DNA from: Streptomyces sp. NRRL F-5727 | GTDB lineage: Bacteria > Actinomycetota > Actinomycetes > Streptomycetales > Streptomycetaceae | Assembly: GCF_000719555.1 (NCBI RefSeq) | Contig: NZ_JOGX01000041.1 | Coordinates: 1 to 55,635 of the forward strand | DNA length: 55,635 nucleotides | Reading direction: 5' to 3' | Shown: positions 41,233-48,322 of the stretch, one piece after another | How the letters are laid out: every line of letters starts with the position of its first letter | Numbering within the stretch: position 1 is the first letter of the stretch | The notes under the pieces: generated by a model | The model's input: the letters and a program-made list of their open reading frames with translations, nothing else | The model's database searches: none | What the model was told of the DNA's origin: nothing | Program-made: the position numbers and the translations under genes

Positions 41233-41712
41233 ATGGGCCTGAGTGTGACCATCTCGGCGGCGGACGCGCGCGACGCGGAGCAGATCCTGAAGCTGCAGTA
41301 CCTCTGCTACCAGAGCGAGGCCGAGCTGTACGGGGACTGGTCCATCGAGCCGCTCACCCAGTCGCTCGACGCGGTCCGCGCCGAGCTGGCGGAGGGGTAC
41401 GGCCTGGTGGCCCGGCTCGGCGACGAGGTGATCGCCTCCGTACGCGCCCGGACCGACGAGGACGGCACCGCGCACATCGCCAAGCTCATCGTCCACCCGC
41501 GCATGCGCCGCCACGGCATCGGCGGCCGGCTGCTCGACGCCATCGAGCGCCACTCCGCCGGGACGGACGCGGCCCCCAAGCGCTTCCAGCTCTTCACCGG
41601 CCACCGCAGCGAGGGCAACCTCCGCCTCTACCGCGCCAAGGGCTACGCCCAGGTCGACGCCCGCGAGGTCGGCCCCCGGCTCACCCTCGTCACCCTGGAG
41701 AAGGCCGCCTGA
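41233..41712 (+). CDS. GNAT-family N-acetyltransferase
   Basis: The 159-residue protein is a GNAT enzyme: IAKLIVHPRMRRHGIGGRLL is motif A with the acetyl-CoA pyrophosphate loop, and FTGHRSEGNLRLYRAKGYAQ the C-terminal element. LKLQYLCYQSEAELYGDWSI at the N-terminus is typical of a Streptomyces subgroup. The ATG at 41233 is chosen because GGGAGG lies 9 nt upstream; the ATG at 41212 lies before that Shine-Dalgarno. Substrate unknown. Confidence 0.88.
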   Translation: MGLSVTISAADARDAEQILKLQYLCYQSEAELYGDWSIEPLTQSLDAVRAELAEGYGLVARLGDEVIASVRARTDEDGTAHIAKLIVHPRMRRHGIGGRLLDAIERHSAGTDAAPKRFQLFTGHRSEGNLRLYRAKGYAQVDAREVGPRLTLVTLEKAA

Positions 41713-41721
41713 CGCCCGCCG

Positions 41722-41743
41722 CGCACGGCCCTCAGGCCGTGCG
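41722..41743. terminator. Bidirectional hairpin overlapping a stop codon
   Basis: CGCACGGCC (41722-41730) and GGCCGTGCG (41735-41743) form a 9-bp stem with the loop CTCA. The stop codon of the minus-strand membrane gene (41732-41734) lies in the loop. Confidence 0.7.
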
Positions 41744-42139
41744 GGACCGGCGCAGCCACCAGACGCCGCTCAGCGGCAGCAGCACCGGGATGAAGACGTA
41801 GCCGTAGCCGAACTCGGACCACACCGTGGAGTCGGGGAAGGCCGACGGCTCCAGCAGCGTCCACGTCCCCACGACCAGCACGCCCGCGAGCTCGGCGGCG
41901 CAGCACACCAGCGCCGCCCTGCGGGCCGTCTCCCCGCCCCGGACGAGGGTGTACGTGATGAACACGTAGACGACCGCCGCGACCGCCGAGAGCGTGTACG
42001 CCAGCGGCGCCTCGTCGAACTTGGCGCTGATCTCGTAGACCGAGCGCGAGGCCGCGCCCACCGACATCACGCCGTACAGCCACACCAGCAGCATGCCGGG
42101 GCCGGTGACGAGCCGGGTCCGTGCCTGGGTCTCCGCCAT
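41732..42139 (-). CDS. Small integral membrane protein (about 4 TM)
   Basis: The 135-residue protein has four hydrophobic helices (GPGMLLVWLYGVMSVG, LAYTLSAVAAVVYVFITYTL, AALVCCAAELAGVLVVGTWT, FGYGYVFIPVLLPLSGVWWL) and an RRSR positive C-terminus. I recognise no named family. It lies 2 nt downstream of another small membrane protein gene, and the two probably form a membrane complex. Confidence 0.78.
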   Translation of the reverse strand: MAETQARTRLVTGPGMLLVWLYGVMSVGAASRSVYEISAKFDEAPLAYTLSAVAAVVYVFITYTLVRGGETARRAALVCCAAELAGVLVVGTWTLLEPSAFPDSTVWSEFGYGYVFIPVLLPLSGVWWLRRSRTA

Positions 42140-42141
42140 GG

Positions 42142-42504
42142 TCAGCCCACCGTCCAGATGTCGAAGAGGCGCACCTCGAGCACGGCGAGCACGACCGCGC
42201 CCGCCGCCACCGTCGCCGAACCCCAGCGGGTCCGCTCGGCCAGCGACATGAAGCCGGCGATCGGCACCGCGCACAGCGCGCCCAGCAGATAGGAGACGAA
42301 GATGACCGTCCCCTCCTCGGCCTGCTCGCCGCGGGCCAGCTGCACGATGCCGACGATCAGCTGGACCAGGACCAGGAAGGTCACCACGGCCATGCCGATG
42401 AAGTGCCAGTCCTTGGTGGGCTGGTCCCGGTAGGCGGCGAAGCCGCACCAGGCGGCGAGGGCGAGCGCGGCCACCGAGACCGCGATCGTGAGGGCGTCAA
42501 GCAT
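42142..42504 (-). CDS. Small integral membrane protein (about 4 TM)
   Basis: The 120-residue protein has hydrophobic helices at ALTIAVSVAALALAAWCGFA, FIGMAVVTFLVLVQLIVGIV, VIFVSYLLGALCAVPIAGFM and ATVAAGAVVLAVLEVRLF, with little between them. It is first in a two-gene operon with the gene at 41732-42139. The ATG at 42504 starts directly at the first helix. Function unknown. Confidence 0.78.
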   Translation of the reverse strand: MLDALTIAVSVAALALAAWCGFAAYRDQPTKDWHFIGMAVVTFLVLVQLIVGIVQLARGEQAEEGTVIFVSYLLGALCAVPIAGFMSLAERTRWGSATVAAGAVVLAVLEVRLFDIWTVG

Positions 42505-42536
42505 GCGCCCGAGGGTATTACGGCCCGAATGCCCCG

Positions 42537-42678
42537 ATGCCCCCGCCCCCACCGCCCAGCCCCCGGCGCGGGCCTCGGGCCCCTATGCCCCGCCTCCACC
42601 GCACGGCCCTCGCCGCGGGCTCCGGGCCCCGATGCCCCGCCTCCACCGCCCGGCCCTCGCCGCGGGCTCCGGGCCCCG
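42537..42678. repeat. Three-copy repeat of about 47 bp
   Basis: Units begin with ATGCCCC and contain CGCCTCCACCGC, then GGCCCTCGCCGCGGGC and CTCCGGGCCCC. Copies are at 42537-42584 (degenerate), 42585-42631 and 42632-42678 (almost identical). The region 42505-42919 otherwise holds no gene I can support; its apparent open frames are Pro/Arg-rich low-complexity sequence. Confidence 0.8.
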
Positions 42679-42919
42679 CGGCGCCGGCCTTCCGCCGCGC
42701 CTGCCCCGCCGCCCGCCTGCCGGAACACGCCCTCCGGACCGTGGTCTTGGCCACATCGACCGCCGCCCGCCGCCCTTCCCACACCCCCGCACCCCCCTCT
42801 CCGCCGCAGGCGGCGCAGGGGCCGGGGCGCCGGCCGGCCTGTCCGTTCCATGTCTCAGTGGCGTCCGGAATGCGGACAGCGGACTTTCGTTCGCGACTGC
42901 GCATGCTTTACTTGCAGCC

Positions 42920-43006
42920 ATGACCACGACGAGCAGCCGCATCCTTGCGACCGAGGCGAACACGACGCCCGGTGCTCGTTGTATGTGTCGAATGTGCGCC
43001 TTCTGA
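42920..43006 (+). CDS. Cys/Met-rich leader peptide of metNIQ
   Basis: This 28-codon ORF encodes a peptide ending GARCMCRMCAF: three Cys and two Met in its last nine residues, next to the stop. Two of the Cys codons are TGT and one Arg codon is CGA, both rare in this genome, and they would slow the ribosome further. A -10-like TTTACT (42907-42912) lies 7 nt before the ATG and no Shine-Dalgarno is visible, so the ORF is probably leaderless. The next gene on the strand is metN, for methionine uptake. Placement and composition fit a ribosome-mediated attenuator sensing sulfur amino acid supply. Protein-coding is inferred from composition and context only. Confidence 0.62.
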   Translation: MTTTSSRILATEANTTPGARCMCRMCAF

Positions 43007-43065
43007 GGGCCCCCGCCTGAGCCTCGCGCCCCGAAGCGAGACCCCGACGGCCGAGCCGATCCGTC
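43005..43065 (+). promoter_or_regulatory. Hairpins between the leader ORF and metN
   Basis: The 212 nt from the leader stop to metN contain GAGG/CCTC starting within the leader stop codon (43005-43008 with 43022-43025), CTCGC/GCGAG (43023-43027 with 43036-43040) and GACGG/CCGTC (43046-43050 with 43061-43065). The first two share bases 43023-43025 and cannot form together, as expected for a switch. No U-tract is present, so control might act through Rho or translation. Confidence 0.45.
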
Positions 43066-43218
43066 CGCCCCACCGGCGCCGGACCGTGCCCGCCCCGCGC
43101 ACACCGCCACCCCGGCCGACCGCCGGAGCGGCTCCCCGTGCGCCTGACTGTCCGAATGACGAATGCCCCGTGCACGGCGGACCCACGCGTCGCGCACTCG
43201 ACAGTGACGGAAACCCCT

Positions 43219-44301
43219 GTGATCACCACTTCGGGCCTGACCAAGGTCTACGAGTCACGTGGCCGCCAGGTCACCGCCCTGGACGGCGTCGACCTCCACG
43301 TCCGCGAGGGCGAGGTCTTCGGCGTGATCGGCCAGAGCGGCGCCGGCAAGTCCTCCCTGATCCGCTGCGTCAACCTCCTGGAGCGCCCCACCTCCGGCAC
43401 GGTGACCGTCGACGGCGTCGACCTCACCGCCCTCGCCGGCAGGGGCCGCCGCGCCGGCAAGGACCTGCGCCGGGCACGCAGCAGCATCGGCATGGTCTTC
43501 CAGCACTTCAACCTGCTGTCCTCCCGCACCGTGAAGGACAACATCGAGCTCCCGCTGGAGATCCTCGGCGTCCCCGCCGCGGAGCGCTCCCGCCGCGCCC
43601 TCGAACTCCTCGACCTCGTCGGCCTCGCCGACAAGGCGAAGAACTACCCCGGCCAGCTCTCCGGCGGCCAGAAGCAGCGCGTCGGCATCGCCCGCGCCCT
43701 CGCCGGCGAGCCCAAGGTCCTCCTCTCCGACGAGGCCACCAGCGCCCTCGACCCGGAGACCACCCGCTCGATCCTCCAGCTCCTGCGCGACCTCAACCGG
43801 CAGCTCGGCCTCACCGTCCTGCTCATCACGCACGAGATGGACGTCGTCAAGACGATCTGCGACTCCGCAGCCCTCATGCAGAAGGGCCGGATCGTCGAGT
43901 CCGGCACGGTCGCCGAACTCCTCGCCACTCCCGGCTCCCAGCTGGCCGCCGAACTCTTCCCGGTCAGCGGCCACGCCACCGCCGCCGACCGCACCGTCGT
44001 CGACGTCACCTTCCACGGCGAGGCCGCCACCCAGCCGGTGATCTCGCAGCTCTCCCGCACGTACAACATCGACATCTCCATCCTCGGAGCCGCGATGGAC
44101 ACCGTCGGCGGGAAGCAGATCGGCCGCATGCGGATCGAACTGCCCGGACGGTACGAGGAGAACGTCGTCCCGATCGGCTTCCTGCGCGAGCGGGGCCTCC
44201 AGGTCGAGCCCGTCGACGAGCCCCGGGACGCCACGGACCCCGCCGCCCCCGCCGTCCCCGTACAGCAGCCGCACGTGCTCGTGAAGGAGAGTGCCAAGTG
44301 A
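43219..44301 (+). CDS. metN: Methionine ABC transporter ATP-binding protein
   Basis: MetN hydrolyses ATP to drive methionine import. The 360-residue protein has Walker A (GQSGAGKSS), the Q loop in GMVFQHFNLL, the signature LSGGQKQRVGIARAL and Walker B (VLLSDEATSALDPET). The C-terminal domain (TFHGEAATQPVISQLSRTYN) is the NIL domain that binds methionine and inhibits transport. GTG at 43219 (VITTSGLTKVY) gives the usual family start; GTG at 43204 is an alternative. The stop overlaps metI by 4 nt. Confidence 0.94.
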   Translation: MITTSGLTKVYESRGRQVTALDGVDLHVREGEVFGVIGQSGAGKSSLIRCVNLLERPTSGTVTVDGVDLTALAGRGRRAGKDLRRARSSIGMVFQHFNLLSSRTVKDNIELPLEILGVPAAERSRRALELLDLVGLADKAKNYPGQLSGGQKQRVGIARALAGEPKVLLSDEATSALDPETTRSILQLLRDLNRQLGLTVLLITHEMDVVKTICDSAALMQKGRIVESGTVAELLATPGSQLAAELFPVSGHATAADRTVVDVTFHGEAATQPVISQLSRTYNIDISILGAAMDTVGGKQIGRMRIELPGRYEENVVPIGFLRERGLQVEPVDEPRDATDPAAPAVPVQQPHVLVKESAK

Positions 44302-44966
44302 CCTGGGAAGAGATGCGCCCCCTGCTCGAACAGGGCACGGTCGACACCCTCTACATGGTCCTCTGGGCCACCGTCGTCACCATCGTCGGCGGCCTCCCGC
44401 TCGGCATCCTCCTCGTCCTCACCGACAAGGGCGGACTGCTCCAGAACCGGCCCGTGAACAAGGTCGTCGGTGCGATCGTGAACATCGGCCGCTCGCTGCC
44501 GTTCATCATCCTGCTGATCGCCCTGATCCCCTTCACGACCTTCGTCGTCGGCACCTTCATCGGCCCCACCGCCATGATCGTGCCGCTCGCCATCGGCGCC
44601 ATCCCCTTCTTCGCGCGCCTCGTCGAGACCGCGATCCGCGAGGTCGACCACGGTCTCGTCGAAGCCGTCCAGTCCATGGGCGGCGGCATCCCGACCATCG
44701 TCCGCAAGGTGCTGCTCCCGCAGGCCCTGCCCTCGCTGGTCGCCGCCGTCACCACCACCGTCATCGTGCTCATCGGCTACTCCGCGATGGCCGGCGCGGT
44801 CGGCGGCGAGGGCCTCGGCTCCAAGGCCGTCACCTACGGATACCAGCGCTTCGACACCACCTTCATGCTCGTCACCGTCGTCGTCCTGGTCGCCATCGTC
44901 ACGATCGTCCAGCTCCTCGGCGACGGCGTCGTACGGCTCCTCGCCCGCCGCGGCCGCACCGCCTGA
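44298..44966 (+). CDS. metI: Methionine ABC transporter permease
   Basis: MetI forms the membrane channel. The 222-residue protein has five helices (TLYMVLWATVVTIVGGLPLG, FIILLIALIPFTTFVVG, AMIVPLAIGAIPFFARLVE, LVAAVTTTVIVLIGYSAMAG, FMLVTVVVLVAIVTIVQLLG) and the MetN-contacting EAA-like loop in GLVEAVQSMGGGIPTIVRKV. The GTG start overlaps the metN stop (GTGA). metQ follows after 89 nt that contain a small CTTCG/CGAAG hairpin. Confidence 0.95.
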   Translation: MTWEEMRPLLEQGTVDTLYMVLWATVVTIVGGLPLGILLVLTDKGGLLQNRPVNKVVGAIVNIGRSLPFIILLIALIPFTTFVVGTFIGPTAMIVPLAIGAIPFFARLVETAIREVDHGLVEAVQSMGGGIPTIVRKVLLPQALPSLVAAVTTTVIVLIGYSAMAGAVGGEGLGSKAVTYGYQRFDTTFMLVTVVVLVAIVTIVQLLGDGVVRLLARRGRTA

Positions 44967-45055
44967 CGGCACCTCAGACCTCTTCGCCACGCGAAGACCA
45001 CAGCCCGGACTTGTTGTCCAGGCGTCCACCGCTCCACATGAAAGAGGCACTCTTC

Positions 45056-45910
45056 GTGCGTAAGAACATCAAGCTCGCCGCCGGCTTCGCGTCCGTCACC
45101 GCCCTGGCCCTCGGCCTCACCGCCTGCGGCACCTCGTCGGACCCGTCCTCCGCCGAGGACGCCGCCGGCTCCGCCGACAAGGCGCTCGTCGTCGCCGCGT
45201 CCCCGACGCCGCACGCCGACATCCTGAAGTTCGTCAAGGACAACCTGGCCGAGAAGGCCGGACTCAAGCTGGAGGTGCGGGAGTTCACCGACTACGTCCT
45301 CCCGAACACCGCCACCCAGTCCGGCCAGGTCGACGCCAACTTCTTCCAGCACAAGCCGTACCTCGACGACTTCAACAAGAAGAACAAGACCACCATCGTC
45401 CCCGTGGTCAACGTCCACCTGGAGCCGCTCGGCCTCTACTCCAAGAGCCTGAAGTCGGTGAAGGACCTCAAGGCCGGCCAGACCGTCGCCGTCCCCAACG
45501 ACACCACCAACGAGGGCCGCGCGCTCCACCTCCTCGCCGAGAACGGCCTCATCACCCTCAAGGAGGGCGTCGGCACCGACGCCAAGCTCTCCGACATCAC
45601 CGACAAGAAGGGCCTGGAGTTCAAGGAGCTGGAGGCCGCCACCGTGCCCCGCGCCCTGAGCGACGTCGACGCCGCCGTCATCAACGGCAACTACGCGATC
45701 GAGGCCGACCTCTCCCCGGCGAAGGACGCCCTGGTCCTGGAGAAGGCCGAGGGCAACCCGTACGCCAACTTCCTCGCCGTCAAGGAGGGCGACGAGAAGG
45801 ACGCCCGCGTGCAGAAGCTCGCCGAGCTCCTCAACTCGCCCGAGACGAAGAAGTACATCGAGGACACCTACAAGGGCTCCGTCATCCCCGCCTTCGGCGC
45901 CGCCAAGTAA
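45056..45910 (+). CDS. metQ: Methionine-binding lipoprotein
   Basis: MetQ captures methionine outside the cell and delivers it to MetNI. The 284-residue protein has a lipoprotein signal with lipobox LTAC (cleaved before Cys about 23), then the NLPA domain (VVAASPTPHADILKFVKDNL, REFTDYVLPNTATQSGQVDA, NFFQHKPYLDDFN, VINGNYAIEADL). The GTG at 45056 is chosen because AAAGAGG lies 8 nt upstream; an in-frame ATG at 45038 precedes that Shine-Dalgarno. It is the last gene of metNIQ, followed by a hairpin. Confidence 0.95.
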   Translation: MRKNIKLAAGFASVTALALGLTACGTSSDPSSAEDAAGSADKALVVAASPTPHADILKFVKDNLAEKAGLKLEVREFTDYVLPNTATQSGQVDANFFQHKPYLDDFNKKNKTTIVPVVNVHLEPLGLYSKSLKSVKDLKAGQTVAVPNDTTNEGRALHLLAENGLITLKEGVGTDAKLSDITDKKGLEFKELEAATVPRALSDVDAAVINGNYAIEADLSPAKDALVLEKAEGNPYANFLAVKEGDEKDARVQKLAELLNSPETKKYIEDTYKGSVIPAFGAAK

Positions 45911-45933
45911 GGCCACCGGTACAGTCCTTGAAC

Positions 45934-45973
45934 GGAAGGCCCCGCCCGCCCCGTCCGGCGCGCGGGGTCTTCC
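45934..45973 (+). terminator. Hairpin terminator after metQ
   Basis: GGAAGGCCCCGC (45934-45945) pairs with GCGGGGTCTTCC (45962-45973), with one G-U pair and a 16-nt loop, 24 nt after the stop codon. Confidence 0.7.
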
Positions 45974-46076
45974 GCGCGTCACCCCCATGTCCGACCCGGC
46001 CATGCGCACGCCGCGTCCCATGCTGCATGCTGTGCGTTCACGGTCTCAACGGACGGTCTTCGGTACGGAGCTGCGC

Positions 46077-46712
46077 ATGACTACCACCTTTCCGGACATC
46101 TCCATCAGCACGGACCGGCTGGTGCTGCGCCCGTACGAAGAGGCCGACATCCCCGCCTTCGTCGAGATGATGAACGACGAACTCGTCACCGCCTGGACCT
46201 CCGTTCCCCACCCCTACGCGCGTGCGCACGCGGAGGACTGGGTGCGCAGGATCGCTCCTGCCGAACGGACCGAGGGCCGCGGCATCGTCTTCGCCGTCAC
46301 CGAGTTCCTGACCCAGCGTCTGGTCGGCACCGTCCACCTGTACGACACCGACTGGCGCGTCCGCGCCACCGAGGTCGCCTACGTCACCGCCCCCTGGGCC
46401 CGCGGCGAGGGATACGCCACCGAGTCCGTCCTCGCCGTCGCCCAGTGGCTCTTCCGCGACCGCGGCTTCGAACGCCTCCAGCTGCGCACCGCCGCCGACA
46501 ACACCGCCTCCCAGCAGGTCGCCCAGAAGATCGGCTGCATCAGCGAGGGCGTCCTGCGGAACGCCTGGATAGCGCGCAGCCTCACCGAGGGCGGCGAGTG
46601 GACCGACATCCGCACCGACCTCATCGTCTGGAGCCTCCTCCCCGAGGACCTCGACGGCGTCGCCGACCAGATGGCCGAGGCCGGATACTCCTCGTACACC
46701 GACTGGAGCTGA
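46077..46712 (+). CDS. RimJ/RimL-type GNAT N-acetyltransferase
   Basis: The 211-residue protein is of the RimL type: ISTDRLVLRPYEEADIPAFV at the N-terminus, TEVAYVTAPWARGEGYATES with the acetyl-CoA loop, and RTAADNTASQQVAQKIGCIS near the end. Members acetylate protein N-termini or small molecules. A longer open frame exists upstream, but ACGGAG lies 6 nt before the ATG at 46077. It is followed by cobL on the same strand, 72 nt later. Confidence 0.9.
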   Translation: MTTTFPDISISTDRLVLRPYEEADIPAFVEMMNDELVTAWTSVPHPYARAHAEDWVRRIAPAERTEGRGIVFAVTEFLTQRLVGTVHLYDTDWRVRATEVAYVTAPWARGEGYATESVLAVAQWLFRDRGFERLQLRTAADNTASQQVAQKIGCISEGVLRNAWIARSLTEGGEWTDIRTDLIVWSLLPEDLDGVADQMAEAGYSSYTDWS

Positions 46713-46784
46713 GCCTCCCGGGGGCCGACCCGGGGTACGCTCGACCCGCCCCGACCTGCGACGACACCACAGGAGACAGACGCG

Positions 46785-48008
46785 ATGGCCGACCGGGTCA
46801 CGGTGATCGGCTGGGACGGCTCGCCCCTCACCGCGGCGGCCCGGTCCGCGCTCTCGGCCGCCACCCTGGTGGCCGGCGCCGCCCACCACCTCGCGCTCCC
46901 CGAAGTGCCCCCCGGCGCCGAACGCGTCCGGCTCGGCAGCGTCGGCCTCGCCGCCCGCCGGATCGCCGGCCACCGCGGCACCGCCGTCGTCCTCGCCGAC
47001 GGCGACCCCGGCTTCTTCGGCGTCGTCCGCACCCTCCGCGCCCCCGAGCACGGCCTGGAGGTCGAGGTCGTCCCCGCCGTCTCCTCGGTCGCCGCCGCCT
47101 TCGCCCGGGCCGGCATGCCCTGGGACGACGCCCGCGTCGTCGTCGCCCACCAGCGCACCCTGCGCCGGGCCGTCAACGTCTGCCGCGCCCACCCCAAGGT
47201 CGCCGTCCTCACCTCCCCGGGCGCCGGCCCCGCCGAACTCGCCCTCCTCCTCGACGGCGTCCACCGCACCTTCGTCGTCTGCGAGGAGCTCGGCACCGAC
47301 CGCGAACAGGTCTCCGTCCTCACCTCCGACAAGGCCGCCGACCACACCTGGCGCGACCCCAACGTCGTCCTCGTCATCGGCGGCGCCGGCGGCACCGGAG
47401 CCTCCGCCGCCCCCTGGCTGATGGGCCACGACCCGGCGGCCGGAACCGTCCGCGGCTGGGCCGGACCGACGGAGGAGCACGCCTCCGAGGGACGCCCCGG
47501 CGTCGGCCAGGACCCCACCCTGCGCGCCGTCCAGCTCGCCCGCCTCGGCCCCCGCACCGGCGACCTCGTCTGGGACGTCGGCTGCGGCGGCGGCACCTTC
47601 GCCGTCGAGGCCGCCCGCTTCGGCGCCGCCGTCATCGCCGTCGACGCCGACCCGGCCGCCCGCACCCGCACCGAGGCCGCCGCCCGCCGCGACGGCGTCC
47701 TCCTCCAGACCGTCACCGGCCGCGCCCCGCACGTCCTGGAGAGCCTGCCCGAGCCCGACGTCGTACGGATCGGGGCCGGCGGCGTCCCCGTGGTCACCGC
47801 CTGCGCCGACCGCCGCCCCGAACGGATCGCCGCCCACGCCACCACCCGCGACGAGGCCGAGGCGATCGGCTCCGCCCTCACCGACGGCGGCTACGCCGTC
47901 GAGACCCTGCTCCTCCAGACCGTCGGCCTCGACCCCGCCGACTGGAGCGAGCGGGAACGCTCCGTCGTCTTCCTGCTCGCGGGCCGCCGGACCACCGGCG
48001 CCCCGTGA
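46785..48008 (+). CDS. cobL: Precorrin-6Y C5,15-methyltransferase (decarboxylating), CbiE-CbiT fusion
   Basis: CobL methylates precorrin-6B (6Y) at C5 and C15 and decarboxylates the C12 side chain, using SAM, in the corrin ring pathway. The 407-residue protein joins a CbiE-type tetrapyrrole methylase (VTVIGWDGSPLTAAARSALS ... VVLADGDPGFFG, about 1-200) to a CbiT-type class I methyltransferase (LVWDVGCGGGTFAVEAARFG, about 235-400). ATG follows an AGGAG Shine-Dalgarno. It is upstream of the bluB-cobT fusion, although 314 nt separate them. Confidence 0.92.
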   Translation: MADRVTVIGWDGSPLTAAARSALSAATLVAGAAHHLALPEVPPGAERVRLGSVGLAARRIAGHRGTAVVLADGDPGFFGVVRTLRAPEHGLEVEVVPAVSSVAAAFARAGMPWDDARVVVAHQRTLRRAVNVCRAHPKVAVLTSPGAGPAELALLLDGVHRTFVVCEELGTDREQVSVLTSDKAADHTWRDPNVVLVIGGAGGTGASAAPWLMGHDPAAGTVRGWAGPTEEHASEGRPGVGQDPTLRAVQLARLGPRTGDLVWDVGCGGGTFAVEAARFGAAVIAVDADPAARTRTEAAARRDGVLLQTVTGRAPHVLESLPEPDVVRIGAGGVPVVTACADRRPERIAAHATTRDEAEAIGSALTDGGYAVETLLLQTVGLDPADWSERERSVVFLLAGRRTTGAP

Positions 48009-48322
48009 TCCGGGTGTCCGCCCGGGCAGGTAGGCTGGCCGATTGTTGTACCGCACGGGGACGTTCGGCGTGTTGTTCGTCAATGTCCCGAAACGGCGAC
48101 CGTCTTGACCCGTTCTCGACGGTCACCGGTGTGCGGGACACCGGGGGGACCGCGCGACGTGGCGCAGTCCACAGCGCACCGTGGCGGAACCGCCTGCCAC
48201 GATGGGCGCGGGCCGCGACAATGCATGGGTGTCGGCGTGCCTCCGTGCCGCGCGGCGCACGCGCTCGTTCTCGTTGACGGGCGCAGCTCTGAAGGAAACA
48301 CAACGATGGGCGAGGGGTACGC
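48009..48322. other. 314-nt gap before bluB-cobT
   Basis: A TAGGCT -10-like hexamer lies at 48031-48036 and TTGACC at 48105-48110, but neither has a convincing partner. I do not see the conserved B12-box of a cobalamin riboswitch. Just before the next gene is a 6-codon ORF (48306-48326, MGEGYA) with its own Shine-Dalgarno GAAGGAAA; its stop overlaps the bluB-cobT start as ATGA. Confidence 0.5.

Noticed and set aside
42488..42919. Pro-rich open frames over the 47-bp repeats
   Set aside because: They are low-complexity and lack a Shine-Dalgarno; only the terminal 28 codons (42920-43006) look like a real coding unit.
42700..43218. SAM-responsive riboswitch (S-box) before metNIQ
   Set aside because: The conserved S-box core is not visible; the Cys/Met-rich ORF offers a better explanation for control.
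48009..48322. Cobalamin riboswitch before bluB-cobT
   Set aside because: The conserved B12-box sequence could not be found on either strand in this gap or before cobL and cobA.
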